The notes under the pieces: model-generated
Told to the model about the DNA's origin: nothing
What the model saw: only the letters and a program-made list of their open reading frames with translations
Databases searched by the model: none
Source of the DNA: Hyphomicrobiales bacterium
GTDB taxonomy: Bacteria; Pseudomonadota; Alphaproteobacteria; Rhizobiales; Rhizobiaceae
NCBI GenBank assembly: GCA_900473185.1
Contig: UCKU01000029.1
Location: 1 to 64,000 of the forward strand
Length of the DNA: 64,000 bases
Reading direction: 5' to 3'
Shown: positions 1-8,961 of the stretch, in pieces
Layout: each line of letters begins with the position of its first letter
Position numbering within the stretch: the first letter of the stretch is position 1
Translations under genes and position numbers: made by a program

Positions 1-675
1 AACCCCGTCATCCGTGAGCGTATGGTATCTCATCTGCTCAATATCGACGAAACGCTGGCGGTGACCGTTGCAGAAAAACTCGGACTGCAATCGCTGCCGA
101 AGCCGGCTGACGCGGCCATTCCGACCCGTCAGGACCTCGAGCCCTCACCGGCGCTCAGCATCGTGAAACGCGGTCCTGGACGCTTCGAGGGGCGCAAGCT
201 TGGCATCCTCGTTACCGACGGCGTAGACGCCAAATTGCTCAAAGCCCTGAGCAAAGCGATTGCCGACGAGAAAGCCGTGGTGGAGCTGATAGCTCCCAAG
301 GTCGGCGGCGTAGTCGCATCCGATGGCAGTCTTGTGGAAGCACACCACATGATCGACGGGGGTCCCTCCGTGCTTTTTGATGCGGTCGCGCTCCTTCCCT
401 CGCGGGAGGCGATGGATGACCTTGTCAGAGAAGCAACCGCTCGTGACTTCGTCGCCGACGCGTTCCAGCACTGCAAGTTCATCGGCTATGTTGAAGCGGC
501 CCTGCCCCTGCTCGACCGAGCAGGGGTTTCTAATGCGCTCGATGAAGGAACGATCGTCGTGCCACACGAAGGCGAGCTCACCGCTTTTATCGGAGCGCTT
601 GGAAAAATGCGTGTGTGGGCGCGGGAACCTTCTGTAAAGCTTGGAAAGGCATCCGAGCCGGTGGTTGATCCTTGA
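1..675 (+). CDS. katE: Catalase HPII-type, C-terminal part (cut by left edge)
   Basis: The frame is open from base 1, so only the last about 224 residues are present. They match the C-terminal region of large-subunit (HPII/KatE) catalases: the linker after the haem barrel, then a flavodoxin/DJ-1-like domain (KLGILVTDGVD near its start, then VVASDGSLVEAHHMIDGGPSVLFDAVALL). In the family this domain lacks a known catalytic role and the haem domain, outside the window, decomposes hydrogen peroxide in the cytoplasm. The internal ATG at 22 is not the true start. The stop at 673-675 is followed by a GFA-family gene on the same strand. The identity rests on the domain pattern; the catalytic part is not visible. 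Confidence 0.85.
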   Translation, partial: NPVIRERMVSHLLNIDETLAVTVAEKLGLQSLPKPADAAIPTRQDLEPSPALSIVKRGPGRFEGRKLGILVTDGVDAKLLKALSKAIADEKAVVELIAPKVGGVVASDGSLVEAHHMIDGGPSVLFDAVALLPSREAMDDLVREATARDFVADAFQHCKFIGYVEAALPLLDRAGVSNALDEGTIVVPHEGELTAFIGALGKMRVWAREPSVKLGKASEPVVDP

Positions 676-808
676 GTTGTGGCCCTATGACCGAGTTGCA
701 TATGGCTGCGAGCCGCAACGAGGAACCTATTCGGCACGTTGTTGCGCCCTTTGCCTCCTCGTGCCGGCTAAGACCATGCAACAGCAGCAGTTTCGAAAAG
801 GAAGATAC

Positions 809-1189
809 ATGGTTCGACAGGGCGGTTGTTTATGCGGCGCGGTGCGGTTCCAGGTTGAAGGGGAGCCCTATCGCACCGGACTGTGCCACTGCGCGGATTG
901 CCGTAAGGAAAGTGGTTCATCGTTCGTCTATTTTGCCCACTGGTCGCGTGACGCTTTTTCGGTGACCGGCGATCTCAAGGCATATGCGGGGCGAAGCTTC
1001 TGCCCTCATTGCGGTTGCAGGCTGTTTTGCTTGAACGAGCAGGATGTCGAAATCCGGCTGGGCTCCCTGGACGAGGCGCCGAGCAGGATTTTCCCGCAGA
1101 TGGAGGTCTGGACGAAGCGTCGCGAGCCCTGGCTGCACGCTTTTAGCGGAACCGGCCAATATGCTGAGGACCCGCCAAAGAACAGCTGA
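809..1189 (+). CDS. GFA-family (glutathione-dependent formaldehyde-activating / CENP-V fold) protein
   Basis: A 126-residue protein with the zinc-binding cysteine pattern of the GFA/CENP-V family: GGCLCGAVRF near the N-terminus, then CHCADC and CPHCGCRLF. The family includes glutathione-dependent formaldehyde-activating enzymes, but most members have no proven substrate. ATG 809 was chosen because it is preceded by AAAGGAAG at good spacing and places GGCLCG directly after the start, as in the family. An upstream in-frame codon (641) would overlap katE and has no homology-like sequence. It lies 133 bases after katE, probably in the same stress-related neighbourhood. Function beyond the fold is inference. 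Confidence 0.8.
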   Translation: MVRQGGCLCGAVRFQVEGEPYRTGLCHCADCRKESGSSFVYFAHWSRDAFSVTGDLKAYAGRSFCPHCGCRLFCLNEQDVEIRLGSLDEAPSRIFPQMEVWTKRREPWLHAFSGTGQYAEDPPKNS

Positions 1190-1322
1190 GGTCGAAATCG
1201 CCCAGCGTCAGGCGGCAAGATAAGGCTGTTGTCTAGGGTCGGTTCGTGAATTTGGGACCGTGGCCGGCGATGCGATAAAGGCCCGGCGAGCCTGCCTGTC
1301 GGTCGCGACCAAACAACGTTTC

Positions 1323-1348
1323 GGAACTCATATGAGGAGCACTGCGTT
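1323..1348 (+). promoter_or_regulatory. EcfG-type general stress promoter (GGAAC-N17-CGTT)
   Basis: GGAAC at 1323-1327 and CGTT at 1345-1348, 17 bases apart, match the alphaproteobacterial EcfG (general stress sigma factor) consensus exactly. It sits just ahead of the phospholipase D-like gene. Transcription would begin near 1353-1356, which excludes the TTG at 1348 as a start and favours ATG 1378. Confidence 0.6.
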
Positions 1349-1377
1349 TGAGCAGTTGTAGCGACCCCACGACCCTG

Positions 1378-2826
1378 ATGAGCCGTATGGACAGTACCCT
1401 CCCGACTTCTGCCAAAACCTACGTTGGAACTATGCCGCCAAAGATTTTGGCGGGCGGCCCGTCAACTGACTACCCCTTCGGTGGAATGGCGCATTCGGTG
1501 GAGTTTCTTGTCAACGGCAAGCTCTACTTTGAACGCCTTGCCGAGACGTTGCGCCAGGCATGTGGTTCCATCTTCATCATTGGGTGGGATTTCAATCCGG
1601 ACATAATGCTGGAACCCGGCAGATCGACTGAAACCCTCGGCAATTTGCTGAGGAGCGCGGTTGAAGCCAACCCCACGCTTGATGTCAGGATCCTTGTGTG
1701 GTCAATGGGGCCGATCTATTCGCAAAAGTCGCTCCGATCCTTTTATCGCACTGACTTCCCGGCCCATCCGCGCATCAAGTTGCGCTTCGCCTCCCATAAG
1801 CACTGGTACGCCTCTCATCATCAAAAACTTGTCTGCGTCGACGACGATGTCGCCTTCATTGGGGGTATTGACCTGACCTCGCGACGGTTCGACGACCGAC
1901 GGCATGCTCCCTGCGATCCACGTCGGCAGGACCCGGACGGAAAACCACACGATCCACTGCATGACGTCCAGGCCATGGTCACGGGGGAGGCCGCCTGGCA
2001 GATCGGTCGCATCGCGCGGCTCCGATGGACACATTCGAGTGGTCCGGAGGAACCGCTTCCTTATGTTGCATCGCAAGGCCGCCAACTATCGAGCCGCTCG
2101 GTATCGATCAATAACATTCCTGCCCGCTTTGCGCTGACCGAACGGGGAATGGGGATTGGCGGTGGCACACGAGACGGCATACGAATGACGCTCGAGATCA
2201 TCAAAGACGCAAGGCACAGCCTTTATATCGAAACGCAATATCTGGCGTCCCAGACGATTGCCAAGGCGCTCGCCGCGCGCCTTAGCGAATTGGACGGCCC
2301 GGAGATCGTCATCATCTGTACCCGCAGCTCGCACGGATTCATCGAGCAGTTGGTCATGGGTCGCAACCGCCGTCGGGTCATCCGCTGCCTCAAACAGGCT
2401 GATCGCCACGATCGGCTGCGGGTCTTCTATCCGTCGGTGCCCGGTGTGGAGGGCGAGGCAGAGGTCCTGGTTCATTCGAAACTGCTGATCGCCGATGATG
2501 CTATCGTGCGGATCGGCTCGTCCAACCTAAATCACCGGTCGGAGTGGCTCGATACCGAATGCGATATGCGCCTTGACGCCACAACGCCCGACCATCTCGA
2601 GGCAATCGCCAATCTGCGTAATCGTCTGCTTGCCGAACATCTCGGAACGTCGGCAGCCACAGTCGCCGATCAAATGCGCCAGCTTGGCTCGATGATTAAT
2701 ACGATCGAGGCTTTGAACGGCGGTCCAAGGTGCCTGCGAGCGCTCGACACGGATATCGGTCCCGGCCGCCTCGAGCCGGTGATTGGAACCTTGCTCTTCG
2801 ACCCGCAGGCGCCCGCCTTATCCTGA
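1378..2826 (+). CDS. Phospholipase D-like protein (cardiolipin synthase/PLD superfamily)
   Basis: About 482 residues with two HKD motifs: HQKLVCVDD in the first half, followed by GGIDLTSRRFD, and HSKLLIADD in the second half, followed by IGSSNLNHRSEW. Two such motifs form one active site in phospholipases D and cardiolipin synthases, which transfer phosphatidyl groups through a phospho-histidine. No clear signal peptide or membrane helix was seen. The start is set at ATG 1378 because an EcfG-type promoter ends at 1348; ATG 1387 and 1432 remain possible and no strong ribosome binding site decides. The 3' end overlaps the convergent UPF0104 gene by 9 bases. The neighbouring UPF0104 and EEP genes suggest a membrane-lipid or envelope-stress role. 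Confidence 0.85.
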   Translation: MSRMDSTLPTSAKTYVGTMPPKILAGGPSTDYPFGGMAHSVEFLVNGKLYFERLAETLRQACGSIFIIGWDFNPDIMLEPGRSTETLGNLLRSAVEANPTLDVRILVWSMGPIYSQKSLRSFYRTDFPAHPRIKLRFASHKHWYASHHQKLVCVDDDVAFIGGIDLTSRRFDDRRHAPCDPRRQDPDGKPHDPLHDVQAMVTGEAAWQIGRIARLRWTHSSGPEEPLPYVASQGRQLSSRSVSINNIPARFALTERGMGIGGGTRDGIRMTLEIIKDARHSLYIETQYLASQTIAKALAARLSELDGPEIVIICTRSSHGFIEQLVMGRNRRRVIRCLKQADRHDRLRVFYPSVPGVEGEAEVLVHSKLLIADDAIVRIGSSNLNHRSEWLDTECDMRLDATTPDHLEAIANLRNRLLAEHLGTSAATVADQMRQLGSMINTIEALNGGPRCLRALDTDIGPGRLEPVIGTLLFDPQAPALS

Positions 2827-3786
2827 TCGGGCCTCGGAGGGCGGTCGCATCACGGTCTTTCCATCCTTGCGCGATTGGCCTTTGCGCGGCGCGAATTCCG
2901 AGATCAGCAGCAAGCCCGTCCCCAGCATGAGCGGCAGCACGAAATAGATCGCCCGGAACGCAATCAGTGCGCCGATCGTGGCAGCATCCGGAACGACGTG
3001 CCTGACCGTTGTCTCCAGGACGCCGAGACCGCCTGGGACGTGGGTCGCAAGGATCGCCGAATTCGCCAGTACGAATGCCGTCACCGAACGGAGAAACGCG
3101 ACCTCGGCGAAGGCGCTCAAAAGTGCATGCAGGCATGCCGATACGAACAGGAAATTCACCGTCCCAATCGCGACTTGGCAGATAGCGATCGGGAGCGGAG
3201 GCAATTCAACCGACCAACGCCAGAGATGGAGGCGGGCCCGCACCAGACCGGATGCCGCCACATAAGTGAGGGGCGCCAACAACAGGGCAGCACCTGATAG
3301 CCGGGCGCTGCCTTCAGACAGCCGCAACAGAGGCGCTGCGTCTGAAGCGTTGACAATCAGGGCAAGGGCGCCGAGCGTGACAAGTCCAAGGCCGACAGTG
3401 ATGCCGCAGAAGAGAACGATCTTCGCCACGTCCTCGGTCGATAAGCCCCAGCGGGAATAGAAACGATAGCGGAAGGCGCCGCTGCTCAAGCCGGCAAAAC
3501 CGATATTGTGGCCGAGCGAAAGACTGACGAAGGACGCGAGCGCGACCTGCCGATAGGCGAGTTGTTTGCCAAGCGACCGGACCGCCAGAAAATCGAAACC
3601 TGTCAGGCAGATATAGGAGCCGGCTGCTGCGAGCGTAGCAAGCAGCAAGCTTTGAACGGGGATGTTCGCAAAGGAATCCAAGATCTCGCTTGCGCTATAT
3701 TGGCGGAAAATCCGGTAGAGAAGAAAGGCGGCGAGGCCGATTGCGGCAACGAACAGGCCTCTCCAGATCAGCGATTTAAGAGTCAT
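2818..3786 (-). CDS. UPF0104 / lysylphosphatidylglycerol-synthase-type membrane protein
   Basis: A 322-residue, very hydrophobic protein with about eight predicted membrane helices. It has features of the UPF0104 (COG0392) family, which shares the flippase-like membrane part of MprF: GHNIGFAGLSSGAFRYRFYSRWGLS, and the C-terminal block HVPGGLGVLETT. It lacks the cytosolic aminoacyl-transferase domain of full MprF, so lipid translocation or an unknown transport role is more likely than aminoacylation. ATG 3786 (MTLKSLIWRG) was chosen since the next upstream in-frame codons read through the divergent gene's promoter. It converges on the phospholipase D gene and is divergent from the EEP gene. 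An EcfG-type promoter lies 42 bases upstream. Confidence 0.8.
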   Translation of the reverse strand: MTLKSLIWRGLFVAAIGLAAFLLYRIFRQYSASEILDSFANIPVQSLLLATLAAAGSYICLTGFDFLAVRSLGKQLAYRQVALASFVSLSLGHNIGFAGLSSGAFRYRFYSRWGLSTEDVAKIVLFCGITVGLGLVTLGALALIVNASDAAPLLRLSEGSARLSGAALLLAPLTYVAASGLVRARLHLWRWSVELPPLPIAICQVAIGTVNFLFVSACLHALLSAFAEVAFLRSVTAFVLANSAILATHVPGGLGVLETTVRHVVPDAATIGALIAFRAIYFVLPLMLGTGLLLISEFAPRKGQSRKDGKTVMRPPSEARSG

Positions 3787-3825
3787 GCATGCTTTCCCGG
3801 ACGCGCGGAATGGCGTCGTGAAGTT

Positions 3826-3852
3826 GGAACGAACGAGGCGCTGTTGTGTTCC
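3826..3852. promoter_or_regulatory. Interlocked divergent EcfG-type promoters
   Basis: On the minus strand GGAAC (complement of 3848-3852), 16 bases, then CGTT (complement of 3828-3831) gives a perfect EcfG-type promoter for the UPF0104 gene. On the plus strand GGAAC (3826-3830), 16 bases, then TGTT (3847-3850) gives a three-of-four match for the EEP gene. The two elements occupy the same 27 bases in opposite directions. Confidence 0.5.
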
Positions 3853-3882
3853 TCGCAGGGGATCAGAGGTTTGAGGACGCCC

Positions 3883-4602
3883 TTGGCAGAAAACATCACG
3901 CTCATGACCTATAACGTCCACAGCTGCGTCGGCACCGACCGGAAACTTGATCCTGGGCGTATTGCTCAAGTCATCGCACAGGCCAAGCCCGACATTGTTG
4001 CACTCCAGGAGGTCGATGTCGGCCGGTCGCGCACAGGGGGGCTGGATCAGGCGAGGGCAATTGCCTCGCTCTTGAGGATGCAGGCCCATTTTCACCCGGC
4101 ACTAACCGTGGCGGAGGAACTCTACGGAGATGCAATCATCACGGCACTTCCGACCGGCGCAAGAAAAGCCGGTCTCCTGCCCTCGATGGGTGAGCCACGC
4201 GGGGCGATCGCGCTCGAAATATTCGTCAGCGATCAAAAGCTGCTTGTTATCAACACCCATCTCGGTTTGCGCGGGCGCGAACGCATACAGCAAATGAACA
4301 CATTGCTCGGTGCCGGATGGATTGGAGATCATGACGGTCCCGTCATCCTCTGCGGCGATTTCAATGCGATCCCCGCATCAGCTGCCTACAGGGCTGCGGC
4401 CCGCCGGCTTCGCGACGTGCAACAGGTAAATCGGACCGGTTTCCGTCCCACCTTCCCGTCCCGGTTCCCTGTTGTGCGGCTCGACCATATCTTCGTGACG
4501 GAGGCAATAGGTGTTGTCGACGCCTATGTCCCGAATGACCCCCTCGCGAGGATGGCTTCGGATCATCTTCCGCTGGTTTCGATACTTGCTCTTTCGCGAT
4601 AA
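3883..4602 (+). CDS. Endonuclease/exonuclease/phosphatase (EEP) family hydrolase
   Basis: About 239 residues carrying the EEP superfamily signatures in order: MTYNVHSC, IVALQEVD, NTHLGLRGRERIQQM, LCGDFNA, DHIFVT and SDHLPLV. These supply the metal-binding Glu/Asp and the catalytic His/Asp found in DNase I-like enzymes, sphingomyelinases and inositol phosphatases. The substrate cannot be read from sequence. TTG 3883 follows GAGG at 3873-3876 with six bases between; ATG 3904 is an alternative. Residues ahead of this in the same frame are antisense to the UPF0104 gene. Its pairing with PLD and UPF0104 genes suggests a shared role in lipid or envelope stress. Confidence 0.75.
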   Translation: MAENITLMTYNVHSCVGTDRKLDPGRIAQVIAQAKPDIVALQEVDVGRSRTGGLDQARAIASLLRMQAHFHPALTVAEELYGDAIITALPTGARKAGLLPSMGEPRGAIALEIFVSDQKLLVINTHLGLRGRERIQQMNTLLGAGWIGDHDGPVILCGDFNAIPASAAYRAAARRLRDVQQVNRTGFRPTFPSRFPVVRLDHIFVTEAIGVVDAYVPNDPLARMASDHLPLVSILALSR

Positions 4603-4639
4603 TGGGTGTCGGTGACCAGCGGCGGGGCCTGTCTGAGGG

Positions 4640-5440
4640 CTATTTAGTGCCCGACCCAGGCTCTGCCATTTTTGCATGCTGATGCGCGAGTACGCTGGCT
4701 GGCGTCACATTGGCGACGGCGGCCTGCAGTTTGTTCTTCCAGCCGCTGACGACATCACCTTCTCCGTCGAGCATGGCGTCATAGCCGATCCGCGCCACAT
4801 CTGCCGGATCCTCCTTCTTTGCCTGACCGATCGACGTATCCATCAAGTCGGCTCGTTTGAAGAATTCCGTTTCAGTCGCACCGGGCATCAAGCAGCTTAC
4901 GGTTACGCCGCTGCCTCTCAGTTCCTCGCGCAGCGCGAAGGAGAAGCTGTTGATGAAGGCCTTCGTGCCGTTGTAGACGGCCTGGTAGGAGCCCGGCATG
5001 AAACCGGCGATCGAACCGGTCAGCAGGATCCGCCCTTCACCACGGGCCCGCATATGATTGCCTATTTGCTGAACGAGATAGATCGTACCGGTGATATTGG
5101 TGTCCACCACCTTGCGCACGTCGGCGAAATTCTGATCGAGAAAACCCTTACCAAGACCACGGCCGGCATTCGCCATCAGGAGATCGACGGACCGACCGTC
5201 GGCCTCGATGCGCTCGATCAATCTATCGACGCCCTCAAGAGTCGAAAGGTCAGTCTCGATGGGCTCGACCGCGACACCGAAAGCTTTCAGTCGGGACGCC
5301 GCCTGCACGATGCGGGCTTGGTCGGCGGCGATGATGAGGTCGTAACCATCGCGTGCGGCGCATTGGGCAAGCTCAAAGCCGATGCCGGTGGAGGCGCCGG
5401 TAATAACGGCCATGCCTTTCGTCGAAGCAGTTTCGGCCAT
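4640..5440 (-). CDS. SDR-family oxidoreductase
   Basis: A 266-residue classical short-chain dehydrogenase/reductase. The NAD(P)-binding TGASTGIG is near residue 16, NAG follows in the middle, and the active site has Ser in LLTGSIAG and the YNGTK (YxxxK) pair. The usual cofactor-binding acidic or basic residue after beta-2 is not obvious (IIAADQARI), so NADH versus NADPH is open. ATG 5440 has AGGAGA six bases upstream. It starts 10 bases after the stop of the upstream alcohol dehydrogenase gene, so the two are very likely one operon. The substrate is unknown. Confidence 0.85.
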   Translation of the reverse strand: MAETASTKGMAVITGASTGIGFELAQCAARDGYDLIIAADQARIVQAASRLKAFGVAVEPIETDLSTLEGVDRLIERIEADGRSVDLLMANAGRGLGKGFLDQNFADVRKVVDTNITGTIYLVQQIGNHMRARGEGRILLTGSIAGFMPGSYQAVYNGTKAFINSFSFALREELRGSGVTVSCLMPGATETEFFKRADLMDTSIGQAKKEDPADVARIGYDAMLDGEGDVVSGWKNKLQAAVANVTPASVLAHQHAKMAEPGSGTK

Positions 5441-5450
5441 TTTGTTTCTC

Positions 5451-6620
5451 CTAGGGCTTGAGGACAACCTTGATGCAACCATCCTGTTTGTCGCGAAACG
5501 TTTTGTAGAGATCAGGACCGTCCTCCAAAGACGCCCGATGTGTTATGACGAATGAAGGATCGATTTCGCCTTTCTGAATGCGCTCCATCAGAAGCGGCAG
5601 GTAGCGTTGGACGGGCGTCTGGGCCATCTTGAACGTCAGGCCACGGTTGATCGCAGAACCCATCGGGATCTTGTCGAGATAGCCGCCGTAGACGCCGACG
5701 ATCGAGACTGTGCCGAAGTTCCGGCAGCAATGGATCGCCTGACGCAAGACGTGGGGCCGGTCGGTCCCCATGAAAGTTGCGACCTTGATGCGGTCGATGC
5801 GCGAATCCCAGCTTGCCGAGGCGTCCGCCTCGGTGCCTACCGCATCGATGCAGGCGTCCGCCCCGCGGCCGCTCGTCAGTTCCATGACCCTGTCGTAGAT
5901 ATCCTCATCCCGGAAATCGAGCGTTATGGCACCCGATCTTTGCGCGAGCGCCATGCGCTCCGGCACGGTGTCGATGGCGATTACCCGTTCGGCACCAAGA
6001 ATAAAGGCGGACTTGATCGCCATCTGACCCACTGGCCCGCATCCCCAGACCGCGATCGTCTCGCCGGGCTGGATGTTGCAGAATTCAGCCGCCATGTAGC
6101 CGGTCGGAAAGATGTCGGAAAGAAAGAGAACCTGCTCATCGCTCAGACCGTCCGGCACCTTGATCGGACCGACATCGGCATAAGGCACGCGCAGATATTC
6201 CGCCTGTCCGCCGCTGTAGCCGCCGAGCAGATGCGTATAGCCGAACAGGCCGGCGGGTGAATTTCCCCACATTTTGGTGACCTTTGAGGGATCGGGGTTG
6301 GACCGTTCGCAACCTGAGAAGAAGCCCCGCTTGCAGAAGAAGCACTCGCCGCAGGAAATCGTAAAGGGAACGACGACGCGATCGCCGACCTTGAGCTTGG
6401 GATTGTCCTTGCCGACTTCCACGACCTCGCCCATCGTTTCGTGGCCCATAATGTCGCCACTGTGCATGTCGGGCATGACGCCATTGAAAAGGTGAAGGTC
6501 CGAGCCGCAGATGGCGCAGGCGGTAACCTTGATGATCGCGTCGCGACCGTCCTCAATCTCCGGATCGGGTACGCTCTCGCAGCGGATGTCATGTTTGCCA
6601 TGCCAGGTAAGCGCCTTCAT
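5451..6620 (-). CDS. Zinc-dependent alcohol dehydrogenase (formaldehyde-dehydrogenase-like)
   Basis: A 389-residue medium-chain dehydrogenase. It shows the catalytic-zinc region CAICGSDLHLF, then GHETMGEV, the four-cysteine structural zinc loop (CGECFFCKRGFFSGC), and the Rossmann GCGPVGQ. The long insert and the C-terminal pattern resemble glutathione-independent formaldehyde dehydrogenase-like proteins, a large rhizobial group with uncertain substrates. ATG 6620 follows GGAGGACGACGC. It is the first gene of a two-gene operon with the SDR. With the GFA-family gene at 809 it could take part in aldehyde detoxification, but that is inference. Confidence 0.85.
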   Translation of the reverse strand: MKALTWHGKHDIRCESVPDPEIEDGRDAIIKVTACAICGSDLHLFNGVMPDMHSGDIMGHETMGEVVEVGKDNPKLKVGDRVVVPFTISCGECFFCKRGFFSGCERSNPDPSKVTKMWGNSPAGLFGYTHLLGGYSGGQAEYLRVPYADVGPIKVPDGLSDEQVLFLSDIFPTGYMAAEFCNIQPGETIAVWGCGPVGQMAIKSAFILGAERVIAIDTVPERMALAQRSGAITLDFRDEDIYDRVMELTSGRGADACIDAVGTEADASASWDSRIDRIKVATFMGTDRPHVLRQAIHCCRNFGTVSIVGVYGGYLDKIPMGSAINRGLTFKMAQTPVQRYLPLLMERIQKGEIDPSFVITHRASLEDGPDLYKTFRDKQDGCIKVVLKP

Positions 6621-6924
6621 GCGTCGTCCTCCTCTTGTCAATTCTGCTGCCTTTGTTCCTGCATTGTCGCAAATCGGAAGCCGCTACGGCACGCGACGAT
6701 CTTTGGCAGGTTCGGTTGATGATCCCAAACCTCAGCGTGGCGACCTTGTTCCCCACAAATCGTTCGCCGGTGCTATTGCGATGCCGATGCTCGCGATCAT
6801 CGCGAATCCGATCGTGTTTCTTGCGGGGCCCAAGGTCGCCGGGTTGACAAGCAATGGCTGAGGCGCCTTCAGCATTGATGATCGCAGCCATTGGGACGGG
6901 CTCGCGCGCAGTCAATACAGCGGT
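6621..6924. other. Intergenic stretch, nothing recognised
   Basis: These 304 bases lie between the start of the alcohol dehydrogenase operon and the end of the YihY gene. Short open frames here have no recognisable protein features. The minus-strand leader of the dehydrogenase contains a GGAAC near 6655, but without a CGTT-like element at the right distance. Confidence 0.5.
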
Positions 6925-7998
6925 TCAATCGGCCTGGCGCCCTAGCGTGTCGGCAACATAGGCGCCGCGTGTGCCCATCGGCCGGGGCGCGCCGGTCGTG
7001 GTGTCCCTTGTCGTCTGATGCTCAAGCTCGGCATTGAGCTCGGCGCCAATGATGAGGATGGTGACGGAGAGCCAGATCCAGACCAGCAGGCCGATCAACG
7101 CGCCGAGTGTCCCGTAGGTGGCATTATAGTTGGCGAAGTGGTCCAAATAGAAAGCAAATCCAAGCGACATTGCCGACCAGGCGATCGTCGTCAACACCGC
7201 TCCCCAGGTCAGCCAGCGCAACCTTGCTGGTTCGCGGCTCGGTGCGAACCGATAAATCGTCGTGACCGCGCCGGCGACGATGATGAGCAGCAGCGGCCAG
7301 CGGCCATAGAGGGCGAGCTTCTCTTTCAACCCGTCAAGCCAGACATAGGACAGAATGAGCGGTATGACCGCAATCAGTGCCACCACCGCAATTGCGCCGA
7401 CGATGGCGCAAAGCGTAAAGGCAAGGCCTATAAGGTTGAGGCGCACGAGGCCGCGTTTTTCCTTTTCCTCGTAGGCTACGTTCATCGCGTCAAAAAGGGC
7501 GAGCGTGCCGCTATGAGTGCTCCAAAGCGCGAAAGCAAGGCCGACGAAAAACGTTATTCCCAGACTTTCTTCCCGTCGGCCGGCGAGCGCCCGGATCTGG
7601 TCGGCAACGATGTCAAAGGCTCCGGGTGGCAGCATGATCGCAAGCTTGCGCAGATGATTTGCGATGGTCAGCGGATCGGCGGCGAGGCCGTACAGGGAAA
7701 CGAGAGCAGCAAGAGCGGGAAACATCGCTAGCAACAGGTAGAAGGTCACACCGCCCGCGATCAGCATCACCCTGTCTTCGCTGACCTCCCCGACGACGCG
7801 CCAGAAAACGTCCCGCAACCCCCGCATTGGGATTTCTTCCGGAACATCGGCCTCTCTGCCGCGACCAACATCGTGACCGGGCGCAGCATTTATCTGCGAT
7901 CGACCCCTGACCCCTCCAAGGGACAAAGCGAGGCCGGCAACAGCCGCAAGCCCCAACATAATCTTGGGTACATTGTGCCGTTGCATTCCCATATCCAT
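6925..7998 (-). CDS. YihY/BrkB-family inner-membrane protein
   Basis: About 357 residues. A short N-terminal hydrophobic segment is followed by a polar linker and then the YihY/BrkB core: GLRDVFWRVVGEVSEDRVMLIAGG opens it, followed by about six membrane helices, with ALWSTHSGTLALFDAMNVAYEEKEKRG and YNATYGTLGALIGLLVWIWLSV typical of the family. The family was once called tRNA-processing ribonuclease BN, but it is a membrane protein of unknown transport or structural function. ATG 7998 was chosen over the earlier codon; ATG 7992 and 7986 are also possible. A candidate EcfG-like promoter lies about 95 bases upstream. Confidence 0.8.
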   Translation of the reverse strand: MDMGMQRHNVPKIMLGLAAVAGLALSLGGVRGRSQINAAPGHDVGRGREADVPEEIPMRGLRDVFWRVVGEVSEDRVMLIAGGVTFYLLLAMFPALAALVSLYGLAADPLTIANHLRKLAIMLPPGAFDIVADQIRALAGRREESLGITFFVGLAFALWSTHSGTLALFDAMNVAYEEKEKRGLVRLNLIGLAFTLCAIVGAIAVVALIAVIPLILSYVWLDGLKEKLALYGRWPLLLIIVAGAVTTIYRFAPSREPARLRWLTWGAVLTTIAWSAMSLGFAFYLDHFANYNATYGTLGALIGLLVWIWLSVTILIIGAELNAELEHQTTRDTTTGAPRPMGTRGAYVADTLGRQAD

Positions 7999-8547
7999 TT
8001 GCTCCGTTGCTTGCCGCCAGGCCCTATGCAATGAGGTCAACCAGATATCAAAGCTATCGCTGATCGCTCAGTCCGCGACTGCTGATGGCGCAATCGTGCA
8101 AAAGGCCGATTTGTTCCAATCATCTCATTACTCTTCTGCTCGAGGGGTCTGCCTGATCGTCGAGCGCCAAAAATATGAACGCGTTAAGACCGGAAAGGCT
8201 CCTGCCTGGCCTCGGGACCATCGACCCGCGACTGTGTCCTCCGGTGAGACCAAAACCGCCGAAAGTATTAGGGTCACTTGAAGTACAGCCGAAGGTACTC
8301 GGAGCCTCGTCCGTCGAAACGTCGTCCCTTCTGCCCCGTCGGTCGTGTTGATCAAGTTCACCAGATGGCCAGAACCATCAGCGCGGCTTTCCAACTGTTG
8401 GCAAGGTGAAATCCGGCGCCAGTGTGTGGGAAGCTGCAGAAGGCTGAAACTGAAGACTTCGGAATGCTCGCCTTGGTCCTGTCCGGGTCGCAAGTGCGAA
8501 CCATCCTCGTCGCGGCTCAGTTTTGTCCCAGGCCACCTCGCCTGAAG
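7999..8547. other. Intergenic stretch with one candidate stress promoter
   Basis: No protein family was recognised in these 549 bases on either strand. The open frames present have no plausible start or composition. The only signal seen is the GGAAC-N16-CGAT element at 8093-8117, facing the YihY gene. Confidence 0.5.
8093..8117 (-). promoter_or_regulatory. EcfG-like promoter (GGAAC-N16-CGAT)
   Basis: On the minus strand GGAAC (complement of 8113-8117) is followed after 16 bases by CGAT (complement of 8093-8096), one base off the CGTT consensus. It points at the YihY gene. It is weaker than the perfect copies at 1323, 3828 and 12541. Confidence 0.35.
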
Positions 8548-8961
8548 TCAGGGGTCCATATATCCGGATGCCCGGATCGTCAGATTGGCCTCGGTGACGG
8601 GTATCGAAAAGATCAACGCGCCCGTTGCCAGCGACTGTGCCGGCACGTAGTCGAATGTCGCTTCCGAGACCTCTGTGCCGCCGTCCAACCTTTTGGCCTC
8701 GCCTTGAACGTGCACCGCAGAGGCGGTCTTATTTGCATCATTTTGGACAGCGAAACGGACCTGATGGTCTGAATCCCCCGCCATAGGCGGAAGCCTTTTG
8801 ATCGAGAGGCGGGGCGGCAAAGGCGATTGTGTGATCGCCTGATAAAAGATGAAACCGATCATGGCTGTCACGAGCAGCGTACTCGCCAGCCCGACCGCCC
8901 ATTCGACAGGGTGGGGCTTGTTTGCGGTGCCGTTCGGCTTATCGTCCACTGGACTCCTCAT
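8548..8961 (-). CDS. TIGR02588-like protein with one membrane anchor
   Basis: A 137-residue protein with a short basic N-terminus, one membrane helix at about residues 17-38 (EWAVGLASTLLVTAMIGFIF) and a predicted extracytoplasmic beta-rich domain. This matches TIGR02588, an uncharacterised family nearly always found next to TIGR02587. ATG 8961 overlaps the stop of the upstream TIGR02587 gene in an ATGA, so the two are translationally coupled. The domain after the helix, with FAVQNDANKTASAVHVQGEA, resembles an immunoglobulin-like fold, but that is a guess. Confidence 0.7.
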   Translation of the reverse strand: MRSPVDDKPNGTANKPHPVEWAVGLASTLLVTAMIGFIFYQAITQSPLPPRLSIKRLPPMAGDSDHQVRFAVQNDANKTASAVHVQGEAKRLDGGTEVSEATFDYVPAQSLATGALIFSIPVTEANLTIRASGYMDP

